Shown: one piece after another, positions 45,316 through 53,689 of the stretch
Layout of the letters: each line of letters begins with the position of its first letter
Numbering within the stretch: the first letter of the stretch is position 1
DNA from: Alphaproteobacteria bacterium
GTDB lineage: Bacteria; Pseudomonadota; Alphaproteobacteria; UBA8366
Direction: 5' to 3'
Assembly (NCBI GenBank): GCA_028281325.1
Contig: JANQKC010000021.1
Coordinates: forward strand, 310,001 to 374,000
Length of the DNA stretch: 64,000 bases
The notes under the pieces: generated by a model
Told to the model about the DNA's origin: nothing
The model's input: only the letters and a program-made list of their open reading frames with translations
Databases searched by the model: none
Translations under genes and position numbers: made by a program

Positions 45316-46533
45316 ATGGCACAGCGCGCAATCAACTGGACAGGCATCGGATTCGGCTTCGGGATCATGGCCTTGGCGGCGTACCAGCAGCTCAAACTGC
45401 CGCCCGCCTTGCCGGTGCTGATCGACGCCTACGGGTTCGAACGGATTCTCGGCGGCGCGTTCATGTCCGTCTACGCGTTGAGCGGGCTGTTGCTCTCGCT
45501 GCGTCTCGGCGGGCTGATCCAACGCCATGGCGCGCTGGTCTTTCTCTACGCCGCCTTCGCGATGTTCGTCGTCGCCGCGATGGTGATGATGATCTGGCCG
45601 GAAAACGGCTGGGTGTTCCTGGCCGCCCGCGCGGTCGAAGGCGTCGCCTTCGCGATCCTGGCGATCGCCGGGCCGTCGATCTGCACCGCGAATGCCGGCC
45701 CGGGCGGATTGGCCATCGCGTCCGGGATCGTCGCGGCGTGGATTCCCGTCGGCGGACTGATCGCCAGCCTCGTGGCCGCGGGCGTCGGGCTCGATGACGC
45801 AGGCGGCAACTGGCGGGTGCTGTGGATCGTCGGGATTGTCGCCGCCGCCGCGCTGGCCGTCTGGACCCGGCGGCTGCACCAGCAGGGCGGCATCGATCTG
45901 GGCCGGCCGCATGCCGACGCGTCGACCGCGCGGCCGGCGTTGTTATCCGCAACGCCGGCGCATTGGCGCAGCATGACGCTGGCGGCCTTCCTGTTCACGC
46001 TGTGGTCGGTGCAGTTCTTCGCCTATGTCACCTGGCTGCCGGCCTATCTGGTCGAGGCGCGCGGCGTCTCGGTCTCCGGCGCCGCCGCGCTGTTCATGAT
46101 CCCGACGGCGCTGGTCATCCTGTTCAACCTGCTGGCCGCCCCGATCCTGCGCGCGGGCGTGCCGGTATCGTTGCTGCTGGCGGCGGCGGCGGCGGTGCAA
46201 GGCGGGGTGTGGCTGCTGCTGCCGGTGCTCGGCCCGGTCGCGGCGGGGATCGCGGCTTTCGGCGTCTACGCGGCGGCCGCCGGACTGACGCCGACCTGCC
46301 TGTTCGCGATGCCGGGCACGATCTTCGGCGTCGACCGCGCGACCGCGAAACCGTTCGCGGTGCTGATGACGGGCCGGAACCTGGGCGTGTTGTTGGGGCC
46401 GGTCGTCACCGGATGGCTGGTGCAGTATCTGGGCGGATGGGCAACGCTGCCGCCCACGCTCAGCGGGATCACGCTGGCGCTGGCCGCCGGCGCGCTGATC
46501 CTGCATCGGCGGTTAGGGCAAATCACCGACTAG
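45316..46533 (+). CDS. MFS transporter, CynX/NimT-like
   Basis: A 405-residue protein with about 12 transmembrane helices in two halves. The inter-helix motif is LRLGGLIQRHGALVFLYA between helices 2 and 3, and GPSICTANAGPGGLAIASGI lies in helix 5. The second half has LFMIPTALVILFNLLAAPIL. The substrate is not known; cyanate, small acids and nitroimidazole-type molecules are transported by relatives. It stands alone between oppositely oriented genes, with 122 bp upstream and only 11 bp to the convergent regulator gene. Confidence 0.87.
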   Translation: MAQRAINWTGIGFGFGIMALAAYQQLKLPPALPVLIDAYGFERILGGAFMSVYALSGLLLSLRLGGLIQRHGALVFLYAAFAMFVVAAMVMMIWPENGWVFLAARAVEGVAFAILAIAGPSICTANAGPGGLAIASGIVAAWIPVGGLIASLVAAGVGLDDAGGNWRVLWIVGIVAAAALAVWTRRLHQQGGIDLGRPHADASTARPALLSATPAHWRSMTLAAFLFTLWSVQFFAYVTWLPAYLVEARGVSVSGAAALFMIPTALVILFNLLAAPILRAGVPVSLLLAAAAAVQGGVWLLLPVLGPVAAGIAAFGVYAAAAGLTPTCLFAMPGTIFGVDRATAKPFAVLMTGRNLGVLLGPVVTGWLVQYLGGWATLPPTLSGITLALAAGALILHRRLGQITD

Positions 46534-46544
46534 TCAGGGAGTAA

Positions 46545-47231
46545 TCACGGAACCAGGCGGTAACCGCCGGGTTCGGTCACCAGGATTTCCGCGTTCGACG
46601 GGTCGCGTTCGATCTTCTGACGCAGCCGGTAGACATGGGTTTCCAGCGTATGCGTCGTGACGCCCGCGTTGTATCCCCAGACCTCGCCCAACAGCGTGTC
46701 GCGGCCGACCACCTTGTCGCCGGACCGATAGAGATATTTCAGGATGGCGGTTTCCTTCTCGGTCAACCGCACCTTCTTGCTCGTCTCTTCGTCGACGAGA
46801 ATCTTCGAACTCGGCATGAAGGTGTAGGGTCCGATGGTGAAGACCGCGTCCTCGCTCTGCTCATGCTGGCGAAGCTGCGCGCGCAGCCGCGCCAACAGTA
46901 CGCCGAGCCGGAACGGCTTGGAGATGTAGTCGTTCGCGCCCGCGTCGAGGCCGAGGATCGTGTCCGCATCGGTATCCGCCGCGGTCAGCATGATGATCGG
47001 CGATTTGACGCCGCCCCGCCGCATCAACCGGCAGGCCTCGCGGCCGTCCATGTCGGGCAGCCCCACGTCGAGCAGGATCGCGTCATAATATTCCTGCTTC
47101 GCCTGCTCGATCCCTTCGCCCGCGGTGCCGCAGGCCGCCGTCGTGAATTCCTCGTGCAGCTGCAACTGCTCTTCAAGGGAGGAGCGGAGCACTTCATCGT
47201 CGTCGACGAGTAAAATTTTCTTGCCAGTCAT
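46545..47231 (-). CDS. OmpR-family response regulator
   Basis: A 228-residue regulator. The receiver domain has acidic residues in ILLVDDDEVLR, the phospho-acceptor Asp in AILLDVGLPDMDG, the Thr in IIMLTAADT and the Lys in YISKPFRLG. The winged-helix DNA-binding domain follows (VRLTEKETAILKYLYRSG, then VTTHTLETHVYRLRQKIERD). No kinase is adjacent. Whether the orphan kinase at 2.0-3.8 kb is its partner is unknown. The upstream region (47232-47409) holds its promoter and short inverted repeats but no gene. Confidence 0.93.
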   Translation of the reverse strand: MTGKKILLVDDDEVLRSSLEEQLQLHEEFTTAACGTAGEGIEQAKQEYYDAILLDVGLPDMDGREACRLMRRGGVKSPIIMLTAADTDADTILGLDAGANDYISKPFRLGVLLARLRAQLRQHEQSEDAVFTIGPYTFMPSSKILVDEETSKKVRLTEKETAILKYLYRSGDKVVGRDTLLGEVWGYNAGVTTHTLETHVYRLRQKIERDPSNAEILVTEPGGYRLVP

Positions 47232-47409
47232 GGGGGCTTTCCGATCTAGAAATCACATACCCAGGTATGGGTTTAACTGGTCTCAATCTGGTCGCAACGC
47301 TGGAATAACGCAAGTGTCGCGGCCTTCCAGGATTTCCACGGTCACATTGCGTGGAATCGCTTTTTGATTTTGATTCTATAGACTTACTTGGAATCTGGCG
47401 GTCCCGCGT

Positions 47410-48240
47410 TCACGGCGAATTGAGGGGCGGTGAACGACTCGCGGGGGAACCCGACGGCGGCAGCGCCAAACAGTCGCGATGCCCGATAACGAGACGGAGT
47501 TGCCCGGCGGCCGCCTGGGCCCGGCGGCGGTCGGACCAGCCGGCGACCGCGTCCCGGCTTTCGAACAGCGCGGCATCGGCCGCCGCCGCCGCAAAGCCGT
47601 CGATCATGCGGCCGAGCATCACGCGGTCCTTCGACCCGATCCGCCAATCGCTACGGCGCATGTGAACCTGATAGCCCCGCGCGCGCAGGTCGGCGGCCAG
47701 CCGCCACGGCGCGGCGGCGCCGAGCGCCGGCCCGAACCCCTTGTCGCGCGCCTGATCGCGTCGGAACAGCCGCAGCACCAGCGCGTCGTCGGGGTCTTGC
47801 GGCGTCCAGGCGACGCGCCCGTCGACCGACAGCGCGACCAGGACCGGCAGCCGGCGGCGCGCAACCGCCCGCGCAAACCGCGCCAACCACGCCGCCGACA
47901 CCAGATCGGCGAAAGCCGCCGCGGTAACGCCATCGACGCGCGCGAGCGTGCGCGGCCAAGCGGGCCGGGCAAGGTCGAGGGCCCGCCGCTCCATCCGCGC
48001 GGTGCGCAAATCGGCGGCGGCGAGCAAGGCACGGTCCGCGTCCGCCAGCACCCAGTCGGCGCGGCCCTGGCCCATCGACATGAGATATCGGGCATTCGAT
48101 CCCGCACCCGCCGCCAGGTCCAACACGCGCGGGGCGGCGGGCAGGACCGTCAGGAAACGATGCGCCAGGGCAGCCGAACGGGCCGCGTGATCGTAAGGCT
48201 CGCGCAGGCGCAGCCACGTCTCGGCGAATGTCTCGGTCAC
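47410..48240 (-). CDS. class I SAM-dependent methyltransferase
   Basis: A 276-residue protein starting with GTG at 48240, chosen because that start overlaps by 4 bp (GTGA) the stop of the upstream glycosyltransferase. Motif I is VLDLAAGAGSNARYL, the acidic position is VLADADRALLAAA, and LVSAAWLARFARAVARRRLP follows. It is the last gene of a five-gene minus-strand operon with RibD-like, MDR, PTPS-like and glycosyltransferase genes, so it probably methylates the same small-molecule product. Methyl acceptor unknown. Confidence 0.82.
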   Translation of the reverse strand: MTETFAETWLRLREPYDHAARSAALAHRFLTVLPAAPRVLDLAAGAGSNARYLMSMGQGRADWVLADADRALLAAADLRTARMERRALDLARPAWPRTLARVDGVTAAAFADLVSAAWLARFARAVARRRLPVLVALSVDGRVAWTPQDPDDALVLRLFRRDQARDKGFGPALGAAAPWRLAADLRARGYQVHMRRSDWRIGSKDRVMLGRMIDGFAAAAADAALFESRDAVAGWSDRRRAQAAAGQLRLVIGHRDCLALPPSGSPASRSPPLNSP

Positions 48241-49313
48241 GGCGCGCTCACCGCCGCGGCGAAACGCGCGGCCGCCGTCGGCCAATCCGGCAGCGCCCGC
48301 CCAGCCGCGTAGGCGCCCGAAGCTTTGGCGGCGCGCAGGCCGGGGTCCGCGATCAGGGCGCGCAAGGCGGCGACCAGCGCGGCATGATCGCCGGCCGGCA
48401 CGATCATCCCCGCCGCTGCGGGCACTGTATCCGCGACTGCGCCGCCGCCGCTGGCGATCACCGGCAGGCCGCGCGCCATCGCCTCGGCGAACGCCATGCC
48501 ATACCCTTCGTAGAAGGATGCGAGGACAAACAGGTCCGCCGCCGCATACAACGAGTCCAACGCCACGCCGCGCACCTCCCCGGCCAGCGTCACCCGGGCG
48601 GCCAGACCGGTCTCATCAAGCGCCCGCGCGACCGCCGCCGGCGTGTCCGGGTCGCGGTCCGCCGGCCCGGCGCAGGTCAGATGCCAATCCAGATCGGCGC
48701 AATCGGCCAAGGCGGCGATCAGCCCAAGATGTCCTTTCCGGGGCGTCAGCGCGGCGACGCACAGCAACTGCACCGTCGGGCCGTCCGATCCCGTGGCGCA
48801 CGGCGCTGGGTCGGTCCCGGGCTCGACCACCGCGATGCGCTCGGCGGGCACGTCGAAATCCGCGAGCCGCCGCGCCATCGCCGGGCTCGGCACGACGATA
48901 CGCCGCAACGTTTCGAACAAGGCGGTTTCCGTGGCGCGCAACGCTTGCTGCGTTTCCGGCGACAACCCCGTCTCGTCGCTGACCGGGTGATGCACCAGCG
49001 CCATTGGCGTCAGACGCGCCGCATGAACCGGCAGGGCCTGTTCGAACGCCGGAAGCGCGAGGCCATCCACGACGACGCGGGCGCCATCCGGCAACGCGGC
49101 GAGCACCGCCGCCGCCGCGCCGCATGCTACCGCGTCGGTGTCGGGGAACCGCCCCGGCAGTTCGTGCAGGTCGACACGCCAGCCGATGCGGCGCAATCCG
49201 TCGATCACGCGCTTGTCATAGAGGGAGCCGCCGGTCGGCGTGTCGATCGCGCCGGGATGGATGAAATGCAGGACCGGCCCGACGGCGGGCCTGCCCGCCT
49301 CACTCGGAGTCAT
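48237..49313 (-). CDS. glycosyltransferase family 4 protein
   Basis: A 358-residue GT-B enzyme. The N-terminal half has LHFIHPGAIDTPTGGSLYDK, placing the glycine loop, and ALVHHPVSDETGL. The donor domain has LLCVAALTPRKGHLGLI, FVLASFYEGYGMAFAEAMAR (EX7E pair) and GLPVIASGGGAVADTV. The chosen ATG (49313) overlaps the upstream PTPS-like stop by 14 bp. Within this operon it likely glycosylates a pterin, flavin-like or alcohol-type product (inference). Confidence 0.85.
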   Translation of the reverse strand: MTPSEAGRPAVGPVLHFIHPGAIDTPTGGSLYDKRVIDGLRRIGWRVDLHELPGRFPDTDAVACGAAAAVLAALPDGARVVVDGLALPAFEQALPVHAARLTPMALVHHPVSDETGLSPETQQALRATETALFETLRRIVVPSPAMARRLADFDVPAERIAVVEPGTDPAPCATGSDGPTVQLLCVAALTPRKGHLGLIAALADCADLDWHLTCAGPADRDPDTPAAVARALDETGLAARVTLAGEVRGVALDSLYAAADLFVLASFYEGYGMAFAEAMARGLPVIASGGGAVADTVPAAAGMIVPAGDHAALVAALRALIADPGLRAAKASGAYAAGRALPDWPTAAARFAAAVSAP

Positions 49314-49728
49314 CACCCCGGTCTTCGTGCACGGTGCCGGCGTAACTTGCCCAGGCATTCGGCGTTTCCCGCAGGGTAACGGCGATCCGCTTCACCTCGG
49401 TCGCGGTGTCGCCGCCGAGCCGGCCCTGGACCACGCCATGGCGGAACCGTTCGAAGATGTCGCGGGCGAGAAACTCGGTGGTCGTCACCTGCCCGGCGTA
49501 TTGCGGCAGGTCGTCGAGGTTGCGGTAGGAGAGCGGCTCCAGCACCTCGGCCAACAGGGCGCTGGCGCGGCCGATGTCGGCGACGATATTGTCGCGGTCC
49601 AATCCCGGCCGGCGGAGTTCCACCTCCACCACATAGGTTGCGCCGTGCATCCGCTGCGCGGGACCGAACACCTCGCCCTTCAGGCTGTGCGCGATCATGA
49701 TGCTGTCGGAAACGGTGACGCTGAACAT
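49300..49728 (-). CDS. 6-pyruvoyl-tetrahydropterin synthase-like protein, variant active site
   Basis: A 142-residue PTPS/QueD-fold protein. His14 (MIAHSL) and His28 (MHGATY) align with two zinc ligands. The third ligand, the second His of the usual HGHNY motif, is Ala30, and the catalytic Cys before that motif is absent. The late ETPNAWASYAG with the substrate-binding Glu is kept. So it is probably not a true 6-pyruvoyltetrahydropterin or queuosine enzyme but a derived relative. It lies 3 bp after the MDR dehydrogenase gene and overlaps the glycosyltransferase gene. Confidence 0.85.
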   Translation of the reverse strand: MFSVTVSDSIMIAHSLKGEVFGPAQRMHGATYVVEVELRRPGLDRDNIVADIGRASALLAEVLEPLSYRNLDDLPQYAGQVTTTEFLARDIFERFRHGVVQGRLGGDTATEVKRIAVTLRETPNAWASYAGTVHEDRGDDSE

Positions 49729-49731
49729 GTC

Positions 49732-50700
49732 CTATTCCTCGCTGTCGTAAGTCACCACATGGCATAACGCGCCGCTCGGCTCGGCGGCAAGCCGCGCCAT
49801 CGTCGCGGGCAGGTCCTCGAAACGGCTTTCCCCGGTCAACAGCACATCGAACGCCGGGTCGCCCAGCAACTCCAACGCCAGCACGAGCCGGTCGCGATGG
49901 CTGCGGCGGCTGCGCCGGGCGGCCGCGACGGAGCCGACCTGCGACGATTTGAGAATCAGGCGGCCGCTGTGGAAATTGCCGCCGAGCGGGACCGGCACGC
50001 TACCCGCCCCGTACCAACTGATTTCCAGCACCGTCGCCTCGAACCCCGCGAGTCTTAGAGACGTCGCGAGACCATCCGCCGAGCCGCTGGCGTGGATCAC
50101 CAGGTCCGCATCGGCGCGGGCATCGCCGGGCAAGGCGAAATCCACGCCCAATGCGGCAGCGGTGTCGGCCCGCGCCGGATCGATATCCACGAGTTGCACC
50201 GCCGTCGCCGGATGCCGCGCGGCCAGCGCCGCGGCAAGGCAGCCGACCGTGCCGCCGCCGACCACGGCGATGCGGTCGCCGAGGCGTGGCCCGGCGTCCC
50301 AGAGCGCGTTGATCGCGGTTTCCATGTTGGCGGCCAGCACCGCGCGGCGGTCCGGCACGGCGTCGGGCACCGGTGCCAGCGCCGCCGCCGGCACGCAGAA
50401 ACGGTCCTGATGCGGGTGCAGACAGAACACCCGGTCGCCCGCATCGGTGCGGCCGACCACCGCGTATCCGTATTTCACCGGGGCGGGAAAATCGCCTGCC
50501 TGAAAAGGGCACCGCATGATGTCGACTTGATCGTCGGGCACCGCGCCGCGGAAGACCAGACTTTCGGTGCCCCGGCTGATGCCGCTGGCCACGGCGGTTA
50601 CGCGGGCGTCACCGGGGCCCGGATTTTCGATTGTTTCGCCGCGGATCTCGCCTTCGCCCGGCCGGACGACCCAGAAGGCGCGCGCCGGCACGTTACGCAT
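49732..50700 (-). CDS. medium-chain dehydrogenase/reductase without zinc-site residues
   Basis: A 322-residue MDR-fold protein. The catalytic-domain part reads VASGISRGTESLVFRGAVP, a form also seen in BchC-like dehydrogenases. The zinc-binding Cys and GHE motifs of alcohol dehydrogenases are missing. The nucleotide-binding motif is IAVVGGGTVGCLAAALAAR, followed by an acidic residue at the end of the next strand (QLVDID), which suggests NAD(H) preference. It probably reduces or oxidises an intermediate of the cluster product. It overlaps the RibD-like gene by 8 bp. Confidence 0.85.
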   Translation of the reverse strand: MRNVPARAFWVVRPGEGEIRGETIENPGPGDARVTAVASGISRGTESLVFRGAVPDDQVDIMRCPFQAGDFPAPVKYGYAVVGRTDAGDRVFCLHPHQDRFCVPAAALAPVPDAVPDRRAVLAANMETAINALWDAGPRLGDRIAVVGGGTVGCLAAALAARHPATAVQLVDIDPARADTAAALGVDFALPGDARADADLVIHASGSADGLATSLRLAGFEATVLEISWYGAGSVPVPLGGNFHSGRLILKSSQVGSVAAARRSRRSHRDRLVLALELLGDPAFDVLLTGESRFEDLPATMARLAAEPSGALCHVVTYDSEE

Positions 50701-51553
50701 CCAACAGGCACTCGATCATGACATCCGCGCCGAAGCGGAACCGCCGCACCGCCGGGCGCAGCACATCGGTCAGGGTCTCCACCTGCGGCAGGACGATGCC
50801 GGGCCGTCCCGAGCCGATGATCAGCGGCGCAACGGTGATCTGCAGCCGGTCGAGACAGCCCGCCTCCAGAAAGCGCGACACGGTGACGCCGCCGCCCTCG
50901 ATGAACAGCCGGTGCATCCCCCGGCCGGTCAGCGTCTCGCGGATCGCCGCCGGACACAGGCCCTTGCCCCAGCGTTCGATGCCGATCACCTCGGCGTCGC
51001 CATGCCGGTCGCCGTCGCCCACTTTGTCCGTCGCGGTCAGTAACAGAGTTTCCGCCGCGCCGTCGCGGAAGACGCCGAAATTCGTATCGAGCCGACGGTC
51101 GGTATCGATCACCACGCGCACCGGCTCGTCCCCGCTGCACAAGCGCACGGTCAATTGCGGATCGTCGTGGCGCACCGTGCCCGCGCCGACGATGACCGCG
51201 TCGAACAAGGCGCGCATGCGGTGATTGTGCAGGATGTCTTCCGGCCCGGTGACGTAATGCGACGCGCCCGACGCCGTCGCGATCCGGCCATCCAGGCTCT
51301 GTCCCAGATGCGCCACGATGCAATCGGGGCCGATCGCCAGCAATGGAGCGTAGAGGTCCAGCAGATCGGTGCAGCCGTCGGCGTCGCGGGCCGCGCCATC
51401 GTCGCGCACGGCCGCGGCGGCCGGCCCGCGCCCGTTAAACAACCCGCGCTCGCGCACCGCATCGGGCGACAACCGCGCCATCGCCCGCAGGGCATCCCAA
51501 GCCGGCGCGTCATGAGAGCGGCGCGCCGCTCGCGGCTGTTCCATCGAAGTCAT
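50693..51553 (-). CDS. RibD C-terminal-type pyrimidine/dihydrofolate reductase
   Basis: A 286-residue protein whose C-terminal part (from about residue 75) is the RibD reductase domain: CIVAHLGQSLDGRIAT, DAVIVGAGTVRHDDPQLTVR, LFIEGGGVTVSRFLEAG and a segment through PLIIGSGRPGIVLP. There is no cytidine-deaminase-like domain, so it is not a full RibD. The first 70 residues are variable. The first gene of the operon, it is divergent (105 bp) from the CDP-alcohol transferase. The start at ATG 51553 was chosen; longer frames cross the divergent gene. Confidence 0.88.
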   Translation of the reverse strand: MTSMEQPRAARRSHDAPAWDALRAMARLSPDAVRERGLFNGRGPAAAAVRDDGAARDADGCTDLLDLYAPLLAIGPDCIVAHLGQSLDGRIATASGASHYVTGPEDILHNHRMRALFDAVIVGAGTVRHDDPQLTVRLCSGDEPVRVVIDTDRRLDTNFGVFRDGAAETLLLTATDKVGDGDRHGDAEVIGIERWGKGLCPAAIRETLTGRGMHRLFIEGGGVTVSRFLEAGCLDRLQITVAPLIIGSGRPGIVLPQVETLTDVLRPAVRRFRFGADVMIECLLDA

Positions 51554-51658
51554 TGCGTCACACGATGCGGTGTCAGCGGTTGATTGGCAAGACGGCGAAA
51601 CGAAAGCGTGAACGCCGCCCCTGGATTCAGCGACCCAAAGCGCCCAGGTTAGACATAT

Positions 51659-52405
51659 ATGACTCGACTCACGACATATCCATCCGCCCGGCGATCCGCC
51701 CTGCTCGGGGGCGCGGTCACCGCCGCCACGGTCGGCGCGGCGGTCGTCGCGCTCGGCGTGTCGCTCTATGCGTCGGCGGCCAGCCTTGCGATCGCGGCCA
51801 GCGGTTATGCGATCGTCGCCACGATCATGCTGGGCGGCCTCGTCTACAGCGGCATCGCGGCCCCCTTCGGCGCCGCCAACGTCATCACCCTGGGACGGGC
51901 CGGCATGATCATGATCGTCGCCGGGTTCGCGATCGACAGCGTGACCTATGGCGCAACCGCCTGGTGGATCGCCGCGGGCCTGGCAACCGCCGCCTTCCTG
52001 CTCGACGGCGTCGACGGCTGGGCGGCCCGGCGCGGCGGCCGTTGCACGCGGTTCGGCGCCCGGTTCGATATGGAAGTCGACGCGGTGTTCGCGCTCGTCG
52101 TCGCCGCCGTGCTGTGGCAGACCAGCAAAGTCGGGGCTTGGATCATGCTGATCGGCGCGTTGCGCTATCTCTTCATCCTCGCCGGCGCCCTGTCTCCGGC
52201 GATGCAGGCCCCGTTGCCGCGGAGCAATCGGCGGCGGGCGGTTTGCGCTTTCCAAGGCGGCGCCCTTTGTGTCGCGTTGATGCCCGTAATCGACGGGGGC
52301 CTCGCGGCCGGGTTGGCCGGCGCGGCGTTGCTGGCGACCGTAACGTCCTTCGCAATCGATACCGTCTGGCTGCTGCGGCGGCGCAGCCAAGCCCCGGCAC
52401 GCTAG
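51659..52405 (+). CDS. CDP-alcohol phosphatidyltransferase family membrane protein
   Basis: A 248-residue protein with about six transmembrane helices. The full catalytic motif DGxxARx8GxxxDxxxD is present from DGWAARRGG to FDMEVD (about residues 119-141). The family transfers a phosphatidyl or phospho-alcohol group from a CDP-linked donor to an alcohol. The N-terminus is basic. It is divergent from the RibD-like operon across 105 bp. It may attach the cluster product to a lipid head-group, which is an inference. Confidence 0.86.
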   Translation: MTRLTTYPSARRSALLGGAVTAATVGAAVVALGVSLYASAASLAIAASGYAIVATIMLGGLVYSGIAAPFGAANVITLGRAGMIMIVAGFAIDSVTYGATAWWIAAGLATAAFLLDGVDGWAARRGGRCTRFGARFDMEVDAVFALVVAAVLWQTSKVGAWIMLIGALRYLFILAGALSPAMQAPLPRSNRRRAVCAFQGGALCVALMPVIDGGLAAGLAGAALLATVTSFAIDTVWLLRRRSQAPAR

Positions 52406-52468
52406 GCAGCATCCGGCCGGCAACCGGTAATTTCTGCCCTTTTCGAAGCGGTTTCAGCCATACTCCCC

Positions 52469-52489
52469 GCCGGAACCATGGGTTCCGGC
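52469..52489. promoter_or_regulatory. 21-bp palindrome upstream of the 52.5 kb hypothetical gene
   Basis: GCCGGAACC and GGTTCCGGC arms are perfect and separated by ATG. It lies 53 bp before the GTG start of the hypothetical gene and 64 bp after the CDP-alcohol transferase. It could be an operator, a 5' leader hairpin or a terminator without a T tract. Confidence 0.4.
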
Positions 52490-52541
52490 TGGCATCCGGA
52501 TTGCACAGTCTCCTAGCGAGAGAGAAGGAGACACGGCACCC

Positions 52542-53651
52542 GTGACCATCGGTGCGCCCATCGCCCCGGTTCCCGGCCACGTGCCGGCGCCGGCCAAAGC
52601 CCCCGTTCCGGCAAAGACGCCGGCCGCGCTCGCGCCGCCGACGCTGGAAGAGCGCGTGGCCGAATTGAGCCTGTACGCCGAAGCCGGCGACGCCGTCTCC
52701 GAAGGCGAAATCTGGCATGTCGAGGAAACCGCCCCGGTCTTCGGCGAGGACGGGTTGGGCTTCGACGACCTGCTCGATATCGTCAACCCGCTGCACCACA
52801 TCCCCATCGTCGGCACGCTGTACCGATCGATTTCCGGCGATACGCTCGCGCCCGGCCCGCGCGTCATGGGCGGCGCGCTGTTCGGCGGCGTGATCGGCTT
52901 CGCCGCCGCGCTGGTCAACGCGATCGTCGATGAAACCACTGGCTCGGATATCGGCGACAAGGCGTTGGCCTTGATCACCGGGGACAAGCCCGGTGGCGGC
53001 GAGGGCACGGCGGTGGCGGCGGCCCAGACCGCCCCATCCCCGGTGGCCCGGGCGGCGGCTGCAACCACACCGGCAGCGGCGGATACCACCGCGCGACAAG
53101 CCGTTGAGTCCGCGCCGGTCGACCCGGCCCGGGCAACGGTCCCGAACCCGGCGCTCGCTACATTCCTAACGGATCGCGGCGCAACCGCCAAGCCCGCCAG
53201 CGCCGCGACCGCAGAGAAGGGACAGTTGCCGCCCAGCGAAGCGTTGATCCGCGCCCGGTCGGCCGTGCCGGTCGCCCGCAAGGCCGCGGCGCTCGGCTTC
53301 GGGGGCGCGTCCGCGCCGTCGCCGGCCCCGTCACAGTCCACCGCCACGGCCCCCGGACCACCGGCCAACGCAACCCAGGCCAGCGGGCATCTTGACCGGC
53401 CGGTCGCAAAACCGGCGATCCGCAGCGTCGTGTCGCACCAGCCGGTCCGCCATACGGCCGCCGCACTCCCCGTCACGCAAGAGGCCGTCGGAGCGGCACG
53501 CCAAGACACGGCGGCGCGGACAACGCTGCCATCGGCAGCCCGGCCGCCCGACGACATCGCGTCCGTGCCGACACTCATGCAGCAGGCGTTGGAAAAGTAC
53601 GAAGTATTGATGCAGGCCCGCGCCAACAATACGCTGGCGGATGACATCTAA
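52542..53651 (+). CDS. conserved-looking protein of unknown function, Pro/Ala-rich
   Basis: A 369-residue protein starting with GTG; GAGAAGGAG 12 bases upstream is a strong ribosome-binding site that fixes this start. The first 30 residues are Pro/Ala-rich. A globular part follows (residues about 35-150) with VAELSLYAEAGDAVSEGEIW, DLLDIVNPLHHIPIVGTLYR and the glycine-rich hydrophobic MGGALFGGVIGFAAALVNAI, which could insert in a membrane. The rest is low-complexity Ala/Pro/Thr, with a final QQALEKYEVLMQARANNTL helix. I do not recognise a family. The L,D-transpeptidase gene follows after 38 bp. Confidence 0.7.
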   Translation: MTIGAPIAPVPGHVPAPAKAPVPAKTPAALAPPTLEERVAELSLYAEAGDAVSEGEIWHVEETAPVFGEDGLGFDDLLDIVNPLHHIPIVGTLYRSISGDTLAPGPRVMGGALFGGVIGFAAALVNAIVDETTGSDIGDKALALITGDKPGGGEGTAVAAAQTAPSPVARAAAATTPAAADTTARQAVESAPVDPARATVPNPALATFLTDRGATAKPASAATAEKGQLPPSEALIRARSAVPVARKAAALGFGGASAPSPAPSQSTATAPGPPANATQASGHLDRPVAKPAIRSVVSHQPVRHTAAALPVTQEAVGAARQDTAARTTLPSAARPPDDIASVPTLMQQALEKYEVLMQARANNTLADDI

Positions 53652-53689
53652 ACCGACCGCGCAGGCCGGCGCGGCGCAGGATATCGGCT

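Noticed and set aside
47334-47370. Hairpin TTCCACG/CGTGGAA followed by a T-rich run on the plus strand
   Set aside because: No plus-strand gene ends before it, and on the minus strand, where a gene does end, there is no T tract. It is more likely part of a promoter region.
51554-52423. N-terminal extension of the RibD-like gene to a 576-residue protein
   Set aside because: The extension would run antisense through the CDP-alcohol transferase gene, whose catalytic motif is intact. The real start is the ATG at 51553.
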